A stretch of 64,000 nt of DNA from Clostridia bacterium (GTDB lineage: Bacteria; Bacillota; Clostridia; Christensenellales; Aristaeellaceae): assembly GCA_017526525.1 (NCBI GenBank), contig JAFXRG010000002.1:109103-173102 (forward strand), read 5' to 3'. The notes below the pieces were generated by a model. It did not search any database. It saw only the letters and a list, made by a program, of their open reading frames with translations, and was not told the DNA's origin. Made by a program: the position numbers and the translations under genes. Each line of letters starts with the position of its first letter. The first letter of the stretch is position 1. Below, one piece after another: positions 16,649-26,010 of the stretch.

Positions 16649-17358
16649 TCCTGTTTCCTGCCATTGATCTTTTTGAGGGCAAGGCGGTCCGCCTGTACAA
16701 GGGGGATTACAGCCGGATGACGGTCTACAGCGATCACCCGGAGGAGATTGCGAAGGATTTTGCCGCGTGCGGCGCCGCCCATGTCCACCTGGTGGACCTG
16801 GAAGGGGCCCGCAGCGGGGGAACCCCGAACCTGGAAACGGTGCTGAAAATCCGGGAGAGCGTAGGCCTTTTCTGCGAAATCGGCGGCGGCATCCGGAGCA
16901 TGGAAACCGTGGAGCGCTATCTGACCGCCGGGCTGGACCGGGTGATTCTCGGCACGGCGGCGGTGGCGGACGAGGGTTTCCTGCGGGAGGCCGTGAAGGA
17001 ATTCGGCGGCCGGATTGCCACGGGAGCGGATCTCCGGGACGGCATGATCGCCGTGAAGGGATGGACGGAAAAAAGCACGGTAACGGCGGAAGCCTTCTTT
17101 GAAAAAATGGAGGAAACCGGCGTGGAAACCGTGATCTGCACGGATATCTCCCGGGACGGCGCCATGCGGGGAACAAACCGGGAAATGTACCGGATGCTGA
17201 AGGACCGGTTCCGGGTGAACATCACGGCCTCCGGAGGCGTGTCCTCCCTGGAGGATGTGGAAAGCCTGCGGGCCATGGACCTGTACGGGGCCATTATCGG
17301 TAAGGCGTACTATACCGGGGATATCGACCTGAAGAAAGCGATCGAGGTAGCAAGGTGA
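16645..17358 (+). CDS. hisA: ProFAR isomerase
   Basis: A 237-residue TIM-barrel isomerase converting ProFAR to PRFAR. Asp8 in FPAIDLFEGKAVRL is the catalytic base, and the second aspartate lies in ATGADLRDG. The phosphate-binding loops EIGGGIRS and TASGGVSSLEDV are both present. ATG 16645 overlaps the hisH stop and GGAGGGAAA is upstream. The last bases overlap the hisF start. Confidence 0.97.
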   Translation: MILFPAIDLFEGKAVRLYKGDYSRMTVYSDHPEEIAKDFAACGAAHVHLVDLEGARSGGTPNLETVLKIRESVGLFCEIGGGIRSMETVERYLTAGLDRVILGTAAVADEGFLREAVKEFGGRIATGADLRDGMIAVKGWTEKSTVTAEAFFEKMEETGVETVICTDISRDGAMRGTNREMYRMLKDRFRVNITASGGVSSLEDVESLRAMDLYGAIIGKAYYTGDIDLKKAIEVAR

Positions 17359-18119
17359 TTACGAAAAGAATTATTCCCTGCCTGGACGTGAAGGATGGCC
17401 GGGTGGTCAAGGGCGTGAACTTTCAGAAGCTGGGGGACGTGGCCTCTCCGGTGGAGCTGGCCCGGTACTACAGCGAAAACGGGGCGGACGAGCTGGTGTT
17501 TTACGACATAACCACCTCCGCGGAGGGCCGGGGCCTGTTTACGGAAATCCTGACGGAAACCGCCCGGACCGTCTTTATTCCCCTGACCGTGGGCGGAGGC
17601 ATCAACACCACGGAAGACTTTGACCGGGTGCTGAAGTGCGGCGCGGACAAGGTCAGCGTCAACTCCGGCGCCATCCGGGATCCCTCGCTGGTGGGCAAAG
17701 CGGCCCGGCTGTACGGGGACCAGTGCGTGGTGCTGAGCGTGGATGTGAAACGGGTGGACGGGGTTTTCCGGATTTTTGCCAAGGGCGGCCGGGAAAACAC
17801 CGGCATGGAGGCCATCGAATGGATCCGGCGGTGCGTGGGAGACGGCGCCGGGGAAGTGGTGGTGAACTCCATGGACACGGACGGCGTGAAGCAGGGCTTC
17901 GACCTGGAGCTGCTGGAAAAGGTCTGCGGCGCGGTGCAGGTGCCGGTGATCGCTTCCGGCGGCGCGGGAAAAATCGAGGACTTCATTACGCTGTTCAAAA
18001 CGCTGCCCGGCGTGGACGCAGGCCTGGCGGCTTCCATTTTCCACTTCGGGGAGGTTGCCATCAACGACCTGAAGGAAGAGATGAGAAAGAACGGAATCCC
18101 GGCAAGAATCCAGCGCTGA
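17355..18119 (+). CDS. hisF: Imidazole glycerol phosphate synthase, cyclase subunit
   Basis: A 254-residue TIM-barrel partner of HisH that makes imidazole glycerol phosphate and AICAR. Asp11 in [14 protein letters not shown] is the catalytic residue, and the second acid is in [10 protein letters not shown]. Phosphate loops [11 protein letters not shown] and [11 protein letters not shown] are intact. The start is GTG at 17355, overlapping the hisA stop. The product AICAR links this operon to the purine genes elsewhere in the window. Confidence 0.97.
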   Translation: MITKRIIPCLDVKDGRVVKGVNFQKLGDVASPVELARYYSENGADELVFYDITTSAEGRGLFTEILTETARTVFIPLTVGGGINTTEDFDRVLKCGADKVSVNSGAIRDPSLVGKAARLYGDQCVVLSVDVKRVDGVFRIFAKGGRENTGMEAIEWIRRCVGDGAGEVVVNSMDTDGVKQGFDLELLEKVCGAVQVPVIASGGAGKIEDFITLFKTLPGVDAGLAASIFHFGEVAINDLKEEMRKNGIPARIQR

Positions 18120-18174
18120 CCTTCCCTTCGCGGAAGAAGGCGCGGACAAACAGAACAGATACGGAGGAAACAAC

Positions 18175-18822
18175 ATGATCAACCCGGATGAACTGAAATT
18201 TGACGCCAACGGACTGATTCCCGCCATCGTGGTGGACGCGGAAAACGGAAAGGTGCTGACCCTGGCCTACATGAACCGGGAAAGCCTGAAGATTTCCATG
18301 GAAAAGGGACTGACCTGCTTCTGGAGCAGGAGCCGGCAGGAGCTGTGGCTGAAAGGGGAAACCAGCGGAAATTACCAGCATATTGTTTCCATTACGGCGG
18401 ACTGTGACCGGGACGCCCTGGTGGTGAAGGTGGAAAAGGACGGGCCGGCCTGCCACCTGGGAACGGAAAGCTGCTTCAACGACCCGGTGTGGGAAAGCGA
18501 CGAGCGGCATGAGTTCAGCCTGGAGGGCCTGATGACCCTGATCCAGGGACGCAAGACCGAAAAGAAGGAAGGCAGCTATACCACCTATCTGTTCGAAAAG
18601 GGACTGGACAAGATCCTGAAGAAGGTGGGCGAGGAATCCACCGAGGTGATCATTGCCGCCAAGGACCGGGACAAAAAGGAAACCATTTATGAAATCGCGG
18701 ACCTGACGTATCACGTGATGGTACTGATGATCGAAGCGGGCATTTCCCTGGAGGACATTCACCGGGAGCTGGCTTCCCGCCACGTGATCGACCACAAAGT
18801 AAAGCAGGAGAAGATGACCTGA
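18175..18822 (+). CDS. hisIE: Bifunctional phosphoribosyl-AMP cyclohydrolase / phosphoribosyl-ATP pyrophosphatase
   Basis: A 215-residue fusion that carries out steps 2 and 3. The HisI half (about 1-110) has [29 protein letters not shown] and the zinc site with DCDRDALVV and [10 protein letters not shown]. The HisE half (about 118-210) is an all-alpha pyrophosphatase with [15 protein letters not shown] and [14 protein letters not shown] 55-base gap separates it from hisF, with GGAGG before the ATG. Its stop shares a base with the next start. Confidence 0.96.
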   Translation: MINPDELKFDANGLIPAIVVDAENGKVLTLAYMNRESLKISMEKGLTCFWSRSRQELWLKGETSGNYQHIVSITADCDRDALVVKVEKDGPACHLGTESCFNDPVWESDERHEFSLEGLMTLIQGRKTEKKEGSYTTYLFEKGLDKILKKVGEESTEVIIAAKDRDKKETIYEIADLTYHVMVLMIEAGISLEDIHRELASRHVIDHKVKQEKMT

Positions 18823-19571
18823 TGTTTGATCTGCATATGCACACGGTGTGGTCCGACGGAAAAAACACCCCGGAGGAAATGGTGCAGGAGGCCATCCGCC
18901 GGGGGCTGGAAACCGTCGGTATCTCCGACCACAGCTCCGGGGATCCCTGCGGCATGAAGCTGGAGCAAAGCCCGGAGTACCGGAAGGAAATCGGCCGGCT
19001 GAAGGAAAAATACGCCGGACAGATCCGGGTGCTGTGCGGGCTGGAACGGGATTTCCTGACCGATGACTTCGGGGAATATGACTACACCATCGGCTCGGTG
19101 CACTGGCTGGCCATGCCCGACGGGCACCATGTTTCCATTGACTGGACGCCGGAAAAGCTCAGGGAAGGCGCCGCGGCTTATTTCGGCGGGGACATGTACG
19201 CGCTGGCGGAAGCCTATTACGCCACGGAAGCCCGGGTGGCGGAGGTGACGAAATGCGACATCATCGGCCATTTCGACCTGGTGACGAAGTTTATCGAGGC
19301 GGATCCCTCCTTCGACGTCCGCCATCCGCGGTACATCCGGGCCTGGCAGCAGGCCTGCGATACGCTGCTGAAAACCGGAAAGCCCTTTGAAATCAACACG
19401 GGCGCCATGAGCCGGGGATACCGGACCGGCCCCTATCCCGCCGGGGAAATCCGGCAGTATATCCGGGAGCGGGGCGGGAAAATGCTCCTGTCCAGCGACG
19501 CGCATGCGAAGGAGCATATTGCCTACGGATTTGAAAACATCCGGGAGGAAACCCTCCTCCGGTGGGAATAA
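18822..19571 (+). CDS. hisJ: Histidinol-phosphatase, PHP type
   Basis: A 249-residue PHP-domain phosphatase that makes histidinol, the step missing from the monofunctional HisB. Metal-binding motifs are DLHMHTVWSDG at the N-terminus, ISDHSS, and CDIIGHFDLVTKF, ending with SSDAHAKEHIAYG. It overlaps the hisIE stop (TGATG), so it is the last gene of the operon. With it, all ten steps of the pathway are encoded between 11.4 and 19.6 kb. Confidence 0.93.
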   Translation: MFDLHMHTVWSDGKNTPEEMVQEAIRRGLETVGISDHSSGDPCGMKLEQSPEYRKEIGRLKEKYAGQIRVLCGLERDFLTDDFGEYDYTIGSVHWLAMPDGHHVSIDWTPEKLREGAAAYFGGDMYALAEAYYATEARVAEVTKCDIIGHFDLVTKFIEADPSFDVRHPRYIRAWQQACDTLLKTGKPFEINTGAMSRGYRTGPYPAGEIRQYIRERGGKMLLSSDAHAKEHIAYGFENIREETLLRWE

Positions 19572-19744
19572 AGGCATCCCGGGGGTTCCGCCGTATTGTG
19601 TCCGGTGCCTGCAAGGCAGCCCCGGTGCGGAATGCCTGCGGAAACGGGCAAAAAAAATTTTTTCCGGAACCGGGAACTTTTTTCCGGATGCGGCGTCAGA
19701 CAGGGTGAGCCGGGAAAACCGGAGGAAGAAAGGGGAAAAGGGAA

Positions 19745-21574
19745 ATGAGAAAGTGGATCGCAATCATACTGACCGTCATCATGACGCTGTCGGCGGCCGC
19801 CGGCGCCCTGGCGGAGGACGGAATCCTCCGGCCGGGCGACAAGGGGGAGGAAGTCAAACGCCTGCAGGAAAAGCTGATTGAGCTGGAGTACCTGGAAGGG
19901 GAAGCCACCGGCGAGTACGACGAGGCAACGGAAGAGGCCGTGAAATGGTTCCAGCGGAAGCATAACCTGCTGGAAACCGGTCTGGCGGACCATGTGACCC
20001 GGAAAATCCTGGAAGAGGAAAAGGAACACGTCCGGGAAGAACGGCGGGAATACCAGGACTGGGAAACGGAAGAATCCGGCGCCGTGTATGAAGCTTACGC
20101 AGGAAACGCCATGCCGATGTTGACGGCCATGCCGATGCCGGCCGCGGGCGCCCCATGGCCGGGAATGCCGGAGTTCAGCACGGACGAGTATAACCACATG
20201 GAGAGCAACCGGTTCCTGAGCACCCTGACCTCTCCGCTGTCCACCTTCGCGGCGGATGTGGATACGTCCTCCTACGCGCAGCTGCGCAGGCGGATCCTGA
20301 ACGGGGAAACGATTCCCCCGGACAGCGTGCGGATTGAGGAAATGCTGAACTATTTCCACTATGATTACAAACAGCCGGAAGGAAAGGATCCCTTCGGCGT
20401 GACGATCGAATACGCCCCCTGCCCCTGGAACAGCAAAACGATGCTGCTGCAGATCGGCCTGCAGGCGCAGCAGGCGGAACAGGACCAGCTGCCGGGGCAC
20501 AACCTGGTGTTCCTGATTGACACCTCGGGAAGCATGTACGGCGAGGACCGGCTGGACCTGGTCAAGCGGGCCTTCCTGCTGCTGCTGGAGGAGCTGCGGG
20601 CGGAGGATACGGTGTCCATCGTGGCCTATGCCAGCCAGGACCGGGTGGTGATCGACGGCGTGCCGGCCGGGGAAAAGTCCCGGATTATGGAAGCCATTTC
20701 CGATCTGGAAGCCGGCGGATCCACCAACGGTTCCGCGGGAATCAGGCGGGCCTATGAGCTGGCGGAAAAGCATTTTGTGCCCGGCGGCGTCAACCGGATC
20801 CTGCTGGCCACGGACGGAGATCTGAACGTGGGCGTAACCAGCGAAGGCGATCTGGTGCGGATGGTGGAAGAAAAGCGGAAGACCGGCATCGGCCTGACCT
20901 GCCTGGGCTTCGGCATGGGAAACTACAAGGACAACAAAATGGAAGCCCTGGCGGACTACGGAGACGGAAACTGCTGGTATATCGATACGATCCACGAAGC
21001 CCGCAAGGCGCTGGTAACCGAGGGCGGCGGCACCTTTATCACGGTGGCGAAGGACGTGAAGATCCAGGTGGACTTCAATCCGGCCCAGGTGAAGGGCTAC
21101 CGGCTGATCGGCTATGAAGACCGGCTGCTGGCGGCGGAAGACTTTGCGGACGACACCAAGGACGGCGGAGAAATCGGCAGCGGCCACCGGATGACGGCCC
21201 TGTACGAGATCGTGCCGGTGGGCTCTGACTTTGATTTCGGCGCTGCGGAAAGCCGTTACCAGACGGCGGAAGGCAGCGGGGAGGGAGACCTGCTGACGGT
21301 GAGCATCCGCGCCAAGGAGCCGGAGGGAACCGAAAGCAAACTGTATGAGTATCCCGTGGAAAACAAGCCCGCGGAAACCCTGAGCGACAACATGAAGTTC
21401 GCCGCGGCGGTGGCGGAGGTCGGAATGATCCTGCGCTCCAGCGAATGGAAAGGCGACGCCACCTATGAAACGGCCCTGGACCTGCTCCGGGACTGCGGAA
21501 GCGTCAGCGGGGACAGCTTTAAGGAAGAATTTGTCACCCTGGTGAATTACCTCAAACGGGACGGGGAAATCTGA
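19745..21574 (+). CDS. Secreted von Willebrand factor A protein with peptidoglycan-binding domain (YfbK-like)
   Basis: A 609-residue exported protein. A signal peptide (residues 1-23, ending GALA-ED) is followed by a PG_binding_1 domain (about 27-90: LRPGDKGEEVKRLQEKLIELEYL). A Met/Pro linker leads to a VWA N-terminal region (SPLSTFAADVDTSSYAQLRR). The VWA domain has a complete MIDAS start, FLIDTSGSMYG, with a later LLATDGDLNVG. The C-terminal part ends like the YfbK/DUF3520 family. The order of domains suggests a protein anchored to the wall that binds a partner through a metal site. It is monocistronic, ended by a terminator. Confidence 0.88.
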   Translation: MRKWIAIILTVIMTLSAAAGALAEDGILRPGDKGEEVKRLQEKLIELEYLEGEATGEYDEATEEAVKWFQRKHNLLETGLADHVTRKILEEEKEHVREERREYQDWETEESGAVYEAYAGNAMPMLTAMPMPAAGAPWPGMPEFSTDEYNHMESNRFLSTLTSPLSTFAADVDTSSYAQLRRRILNGETIPPDSVRIEEMLNYFHYDYKQPEGKDPFGVTIEYAPCPWNSKTMLLQIGLQAQQAEQDQLPGHNLVFLIDTSGSMYGEDRLDLVKRAFLLLLEELRAEDTVSIVAYASQDRVVIDGVPAGEKSRIMEAISDLEAGGSTNGSAGIRRAYELAEKHFVPGGVNRILLATDGDLNVGVTSEGDLVRMVEEKRKTGIGLTCLGFGMGNYKDNKMEALADYGDGNCWYIDTIHEARKALVTEGGGTFITVAKDVKIQVDFNPAQVKGYRLIGYEDRLLAAEDFADDTKDGGEIGSGHRMTALYEIVPVGSDFDFGAAESRYQTAEGSGEGDLLTVSIRAKEPEGTESKLYEYPVENKPAETLSDNMKFAAAVAEVGMILRSSEWKGDATYETALDLLRDCGSVSGDSFKEEFVTLVNYLKRDGEI

Positions 21575-21598
21575 AAACAGAACATTCGTTCACCCAAA

Positions 21599-21632
21599 GC
21601 CGCTGATCCGACGGGTCAGCGGCGGATTTTTT
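21599..21632 (+). terminator. Intrinsic terminator after the VWA gene
   Basis: Stem GCCGCTGA/TCAGCGGC (21599-21623) followed by a T-rich run to 21632. Confidence 0.8.
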
Positions 21633-21633
21633 G

Positions 21634-21662
21634 TTGAAGAAACGGGAAAAAAAGAGTAGTAT
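21634..21662 (+). promoter_or_regulatory. Sigma-A promoter of the PHP gene
   Basis: TTGAAG (21634-21639), a 17-base spacer and TAGTAT (21657-21662), 30 bases before the ATG. Confidence 0.6.
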
Positions 21663-21691
21663 AGGCTGACAAAGGAAGAAGGAGAACGAGC

Positions 21692-22480
21692 ATGCCTTTT
21701 TTGTACGAGACGCATATGCATACCTGCCTGGCCAGCGCCTGCGGAAAAAGCACCGGAAAGGAACACGCCCGCTTTTACAAGGAAGCGGGCTTTACCGGGA
21801 TTATCATGACGGACCACTTTTTCGGCGGAAACACCGCCATTGACCGGTCCCTGCCCTGGGAGGAGCGGATTGACCTGTTCTGGCGGGGCTATGAGGACGC
21901 GAAGGAAGAAGGGGACCGGATCGGCCTGGATGTTTTTTTCGGGCTGGAGCAGAACTTCTCCGGGGATGAATACCTGGTTTACGGACTGACAAAGGAATAT
22001 ATGAAAGCGCATCCGGAAATGGAAAGATGGACCCGCCGCCAGCAGCTGGAGGAGGTTCACCGCGCCGGCGGCTGCGTGATCCAGGCGCATCCGTTCCGGA
22101 TTCGCGGCTACATGAACTGCATCCGGGTGGGCACGCTTTTCTGCGATGGCATCGAGGCAGCCAACCGGGGCAATGAAGCCATTGACGATTCCCGGGCATT
22201 CCGGATGGGGAAAAGGGAAAACCTGGTCATGACCGCCGGGTCGGACAATCATAACTCTCCCATAGACGGGCCCTACGGGGTGGAATTGGAAAAAAGATTG
22301 ACAACCATTTCGGATTATGTCAAAATTATAAGGAACAGGGAGTATATAGGACTGCATGTGCCCGCTGGACGTTTCGCGGTTTCCGGAGATCCGGAACCGG
22401 ATGAGAGTCACCGTGCCTACATGCTGGATAAAAACGAAAAAGAAACCGAAATGGTTAATCAATGGATGTGCGACGGCTGA
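21692..22480 (+). CDS. PHP-domain metal-dependent phosphoesterase
   Basis: A 262-residue protein of the polymerase and histidinol phosphatase superfamily. Metal ligands are visible in YETHMHTCLASACG, MTDHFFGG, FFGLEQNF, IQAHPFR and AGSDNHN. The substrate is unknown. It differs from the histidine-operon phosphatase by a Cys-containing loop after the HxH motif and a longer C-terminal tail. AAGGAGAA precedes the ATG. The 3' end is visibly richer in A+T than the rest and holds a candidate promoter for the next gene. Confidence 0.85.
   Translation: MPFLYETHMHTCLASACGKSTGKEHARFYKEAGFTGIIMTDHFFGGNTAIDRSLPWEERIDLFWRGYEDAKEEGDRIGLDVFFGLEQNFSGDEYLVYGLTKEYMKAHPEMERWTRRQQLEEVHRAGGCVIQAHPFRIRGYMNCIRVGTLFCDGIEAANRGNEAIDDSRAFRMGKRENLVMTAGSDNHNSPIDGPYGVELEKRLTTISDYVKIIRNREYIGLHVPAGRFAVSGDPEPDESHRAYMLDKNEKETEMVNQWMCDG
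22298..22326 (+). promoter_or_regulatory. Candidate internal promoter for the GGDEF/EAL gene
   Basis: A perfect TTGACA (22298-22303), 17 bases and CAAAAT (22321-22326), inside the PHP coding region in a locally A+T-rich stretch, 178 bases before the next start. Confidence 0.45.
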
Positions 22481-22503
22481 TCCGCTGAAAGAGGGAGCGA
22501 CGG

Positions 22504-25320
22504 ATGAACCCCATTCTGATCCTGAGGACCGAGATCATCTGCCTGATTCTCCTGGTGTATCTGGCTTTTATTTCCAGAGCATACCGGATAGGAAAGGACG
22601 GCAGGATCTTTAACCTGCTTCTGATATTTTCCATCACCCATGTGGTGATGGAGGGTGTTACCGTATGGATGGTGAACCATCCGGATTCCGTACCCCGGTG
22701 GTTGCTGGACGGCGTGTACATCATTTTCTATCTTTCCGCGATTTTTTTCTCCGTTGAGGTTCTGGTCTATATTACCAACCTGTGTTATCCGGAGCGCCTG
22801 AAGCCGATCCGGATCATCGCGGACTGCGCCGCGGCGGTGTTTCTTGTCCTGACCCTTCTGGGAGTCCTGACAATTCAATATGAGCCCTTCGACGGAACCC
22901 GGGCCAGCACAGGCAGCGCACCGATGGTGGGCTTTTCCGTGTGCCTGCTGATGTTTGCTGTGTCCATCGTCATGATCCTGGCCAACAACCGGCGGGTCGG
23001 AAAGCATATCCGGATGCTGCTGGTTCCGATGCTTTTCCTGCTGATCGCGGTGGAAATCGTCCAGATGACCGTCAAGGAGTTCCTGTTTACGGGGGCAGCG
23101 CTGACGGTGATTTCCATCGGCTTTTTCTTCTCCATGGAGAATCCGGCGGCGGTGCTGGAGAAAAAGATCCTGCTGGACGCCCTGAGCGGCCTGGGGTCCC
23201 GCTCCAGCTACGAGTATGACATGGAGAAATACGACAAGGAGTTCATGGAGAACAAGGAAACCCCCTTTACCTTTGTCTTCATCGATATCAACAACCTCCG
23301 CTCCATCAACGGCCTGTACGGCCACCAGGAAGGGGACACCTACATCGGCCGGATTGCCGCCCTGCTGATTCAGAACCTGCGCTCGGCGGAGCATATCTAC
23401 CGCATGGGCGGAGACGAATTCCTGGCGGTTTACCGCAAAAACGATGAAAAAATCGTGGCAAAGGATATCCAGCGGGTGCAGGATGCCTGCATGCGCGAGG
23501 CGGAACGGGGCAGGTATCATCCGGAGCTGGCCATCGGATACGCGGTTTCCGACACGAAATACAACAACCTGCGGGACGTGCTGCGGGTTGCGGATTACAT
23601 GATGTACCGGGACAAGACGGCCCTGAAGCGGGAAGTCGCTGTGGGAAACGTTCACGAGAACGGAACCCGGCTGAACCTTTACGGGCTGACGGACCGGGTT
23701 TTCGACGCCATGTGCCTGGCCAGCGAGGAGTTCTATCCCTTCATGACCAACCTGGAGACCAATGTAACCCGGGTGGCGCCGGGCATGGCGGAATTCTTCG
23801 GGCTGGAGAGCGAGTTTATCCAGGACTTCCTGGAGCATTGGCTGGAGCATGTTCATCCCGCCGACCGGGACGGCTATGAGGCGGACGTACGGATGACGCT
23901 GAAGAGCCTGAAGGACTATCATTTCTACAAATACCGGGCCCGGGGCCGGGACGGCAGCTATGTGGAAGTGACCTGCCGGGGCGGTCTTTACCACGGCCGG
24001 GACGGAGAGCCGGATATTTTCTGCGGCTATATTGTGAACCACGGCGCCCCGAAGATCCGGGACAGCGTGACGAGCCTGCTGAACGAGCACGCGCTGGTGG
24101 ACCGGATGGATGCGGTGATGGAAAACCGGGAAGAGGTCATGGTGGTGCGGATGGAAATCCGGAACATCAAGCGGGCACAGATGCTCTACGGTTCGGAATC
24201 CATTTTCGGCGCCATGCGGTCTGTGGCGGATATCTGCCTGCAGGCGGTGAAGGACCGGGGAGAAGTCTACAGCGATAACGGGAATGCCTTTGTTTTCTGC
24301 CTGAAAGGCAAGGACCGGGGCGCGGCGGACGAGGTTTTCTGCCGGGTCCGGGAGGCCTGCAGCGCCGGGGTGATTGCGGGCAGTCACGTGGTTCCCCTGA
24401 GCGTCTATGCGGGCGGCGTCCAGCTGCCGGACGAGGCGTTCCGCGAAACGGTGGATGTGCGCAGCGCGGTGCTTTACATCACGGAGGAAGCGGGCTTCGG
24501 ACACGAAAACGGCGTAGTCTTCTACCAGCACAGTGAAGGGGACACCCGGGAGGAGGAAGCCAGGCTGCTGCGCACGGTGCACAGCGACGCCGTGAACAAC
24601 CGGGACCGTTTCTTCCTGCGGCTGCAGCCGATCCTGAACGCCCGGACGGAGAAGGTCACCGGCGCGGAAGCCCTGCTGCGCTACGTAACCGACGAACTGG
24701 GAGAAGTGGCGCCGGGACGGTTCATTTCCTTCCTGGAAAGCGATCCGGCCTATACGGAGCTGGGATACGATATTATCCGGAACGCCCTGAAGAGCGCGGG
24801 CGAAATCCGGAAGTCCCTTCCGGACTTCAACATCAACGTCAATATTACCGCCCTTCAGCTATATTCGGAGGATTTCATCCCGAGAGTGCTGAAAATCCTT
24901 GAAGAGGAAAAGTATCCACCGGAAAACCTGATCCTGGAGCTGACGGAGCGCTGCAAGGAAATGGAATTCGCCGTGCTCAAACAGCGGGTGAAGGAGCTGC
25001 GGGAAGCCGGATTCCGGGTGGCGCTGGACGATATGGGCACCGGATTCTCCACCATCGACCTGCTGCTGCACCTGGACGTGAACGAGATCAAGCTGGACAT
25101 GGAATTTACCCAGCATATGCGGGAAAACGACAACGATCCGAAGTTCGCGAAGCTGCTGGCTTCCATTGCGGAGGACCACCGGATGCTGCTGTGCTTCGAA
25201 GGCGTGGAAAAACCGGAGGAACGGGATTACCTCCGCTCCTTCGGGGACGTGCTGCTGCAGGGGTACCTGTTTGACAAACCCCTGAAACCTGAAGATTTCA
25301 AAAAGAAATACTGTGCATAA
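22504..25320 (+). CDS. Membrane c-di-GMP enzyme: 7TM-GGDEF-PAS-degenerate GGDEF-EAL
   Basis: A 938-residue protein. About seven membrane helices occupy residues 1-215. The first GGDEF domain has an intact motif (GGDEF, 302-306); the inhibitory site is RSAE instead of RxxD, so product inhibition may be weak. A PAS domain follows (about 400-520). A second GGDEF-like domain has NGNAF (592-596) in place of the motif and should be inactive. The EAL domain is intact: EALLR (722-726), NINVN, ELTE, DDMGTGFS, KLD, EGVE and QGYLFDKP. It could make or degrade c-di-GMP. GAGGGAG precedes the ATG. The HD-GYP receptor at 3.6 kb is a second c-di-GMP enzyme in the window. Confidence 0.93.
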   Translation: MNPILILRTEIICLILLVYLAFISRAYRIGKDGRIFNLLLIFSITHVVMEGVTVWMVNHPDSVPRWLLDGVYIIFYLSAIFFSVEVLVYITNLCYPERLKPIRIIADCAAAVFLVLTLLGVLTIQYEPFDGTRASTGSAPMVGFSVCLLMFAVSIVMILANNRRVGKHIRMLLVPMLFLLIAVEIVQMTVKEFLFTGAALTVISIGFFFSMENPAAVLEKKILLDALSGLGSRSSYEYDMEKYDKEFMENKETPFTFVFIDINNLRSINGLYGHQEGDTYIGRIAALLIQNLRSAEHIYRMGGDEFLAVYRKNDEKIVAKDIQRVQDACMREAERGRYHPELAIGYAVSDTKYNNLRDVLRVADYMMYRDKTALKREVAVGNVHENGTRLNLYGLTDRVFDAMCLASEEFYPFMTNLETNVTRVAPGMAEFFGLESEFIQDFLEHWLEHVHPADRDGYEADVRMTLKSLKDYHFYKYRARGRDGSYVEVTCRGGLYHGRDGEPDIFCGYIVNHGAPKIRDSVTSLLNEHALVDRMDAVMENREEVMVVRMEIRNIKRAQMLYGSESIFGAMRSVADICLQAVKDRGEVYSDNGNAFVFCLKGKDRGAADEVFCRVREACSAGVIAGSHVVPLSVYAGGVQLPDEAFRETVDVRSAVLYITEEAGFGHENGVVFYQHSEGDTREEEARLLRTVHSDAVNNRDRFFLRLQPILNARTEKVTGAEALLRYVTDELGEVAPGRFISFLESDPAYTELGYDIIRNALKSAGEIRKSLPDFNINVNITALQLYSEDFIPRVLKILEEEKYPPENLILELTERCKEMEFAVLKQRVKELREAGFRVALDDMGTGFSTIDLLLHLDVNEIKLDMEFTQHMRENDNDPKFAKLLASIAEDHRMLLCFEGVEKPEERDYLRSFGDVLLQGYLFDKPLKPEDFKKKYCA

Positions 25321-25359
25321 AAAAAGCCGGCCGGTTCATTCGAACCGGCTGGCTTTTTT
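25321..25359. terminator. Bidirectional terminator overlapping the next gene's 3' end
   Basis: An AGCC...GGCT stem (25325-25354) is flanked by an A run and a T run. The minus-strand phosphoesterase gene stops inside it at 25336. Confidence 0.85.
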
Positions 25360-26001
25360 CAGGATTCTCCGGCCGAGGAAGGAAGGCTCCTTCCGGTTCG
25401 GGGTTTCAGGCAGGTCAAAAACCCAGGAGGTGGAGGCGTTGATCACGGGCACCCCGTGATATTCCCGCTGCCGCTGGAAAAAGGCGGAATAGGCCTGATG
25501 CATATGACCGTGAATCATCACGGCCGGATGATACCGGTCCAGCAGGGGACCAAAGCATTCAAACCCCCGGTGGGAAGGATGATCGTCATCCCCGAGACCG
25601 CGGATGGGGGCGTGGGTCAGCAGGATGTCAAAACCGCCGGTTGCCCGGAGGCTGCGGCGAAGGGAGGCGATGCGGCTCTCCATTTCCCGTTCGGTGTACA
25701 TGTTTACGGCGTCCGGGCGGTAGCGGAGGCTGCCGCCCAGGCCCAGGATGCGGATTCCTTTGATCTCAATGATTTTCCCGTCGGCGCACAGGCAGCCTTC
25801 CGGAGGCTTCTGCGCATAGTGATCGTCGTGGTTGCCGTGAACGTAGACCACCGGGGCGCTGGTGAAGCAGGTAAGGAAGGACAGATAGGCAGACGGCAGG
25901 TCGCCGGCGGAAAGAATCAGATCCACGTCCGCAAGCGCCTTCCGGCACTGATCTCCCCACAACCGGGCGGAGGGCTCATCTGAAATGGCAAGAATCCGCA
26001 T
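25336..26001 (-). CDS. Metallophosphoesterase
   Basis: A 221-residue calcineurin-like phosphoesterase. Metal-binding blocks are in order: ILAISDEP (a Glu where His is usual after the first Asp), LSAGDLPS, VHGNHDDHY, LLTHAPI and IHGHMHQAY. The substrate is unknown. The last residues (KKASRFE) are encoded by the left side of the terminator stem. It is nine bases downstream of the BMP-like gene on the same strand, so the two probably form an operon. The changed first motif may alter metal binding, but the other ligands are present. Confidence 0.85.
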   Translation of the reverse strand: MRILAISDEPSARLWGDQCRKALADVDLILSAGDLPSAYLSFLTCFTSAPVVYVHGNHDDHYAQKPPEGCLCADGKIIEIKGIRILGLGGSLRYRPDAVNMYTEREMESRIASLRRSLRATGGFDILLTHAPIRGLGDDDHPSHRGFECFGPLLDRYHPAVMIHGHMHQAYSAFFQRQREYHGVPVINASTSWVFDLPETPNRKEPSFLGRRILKKASRFE

Positions 26002-26010
26002 GGTTTTACC

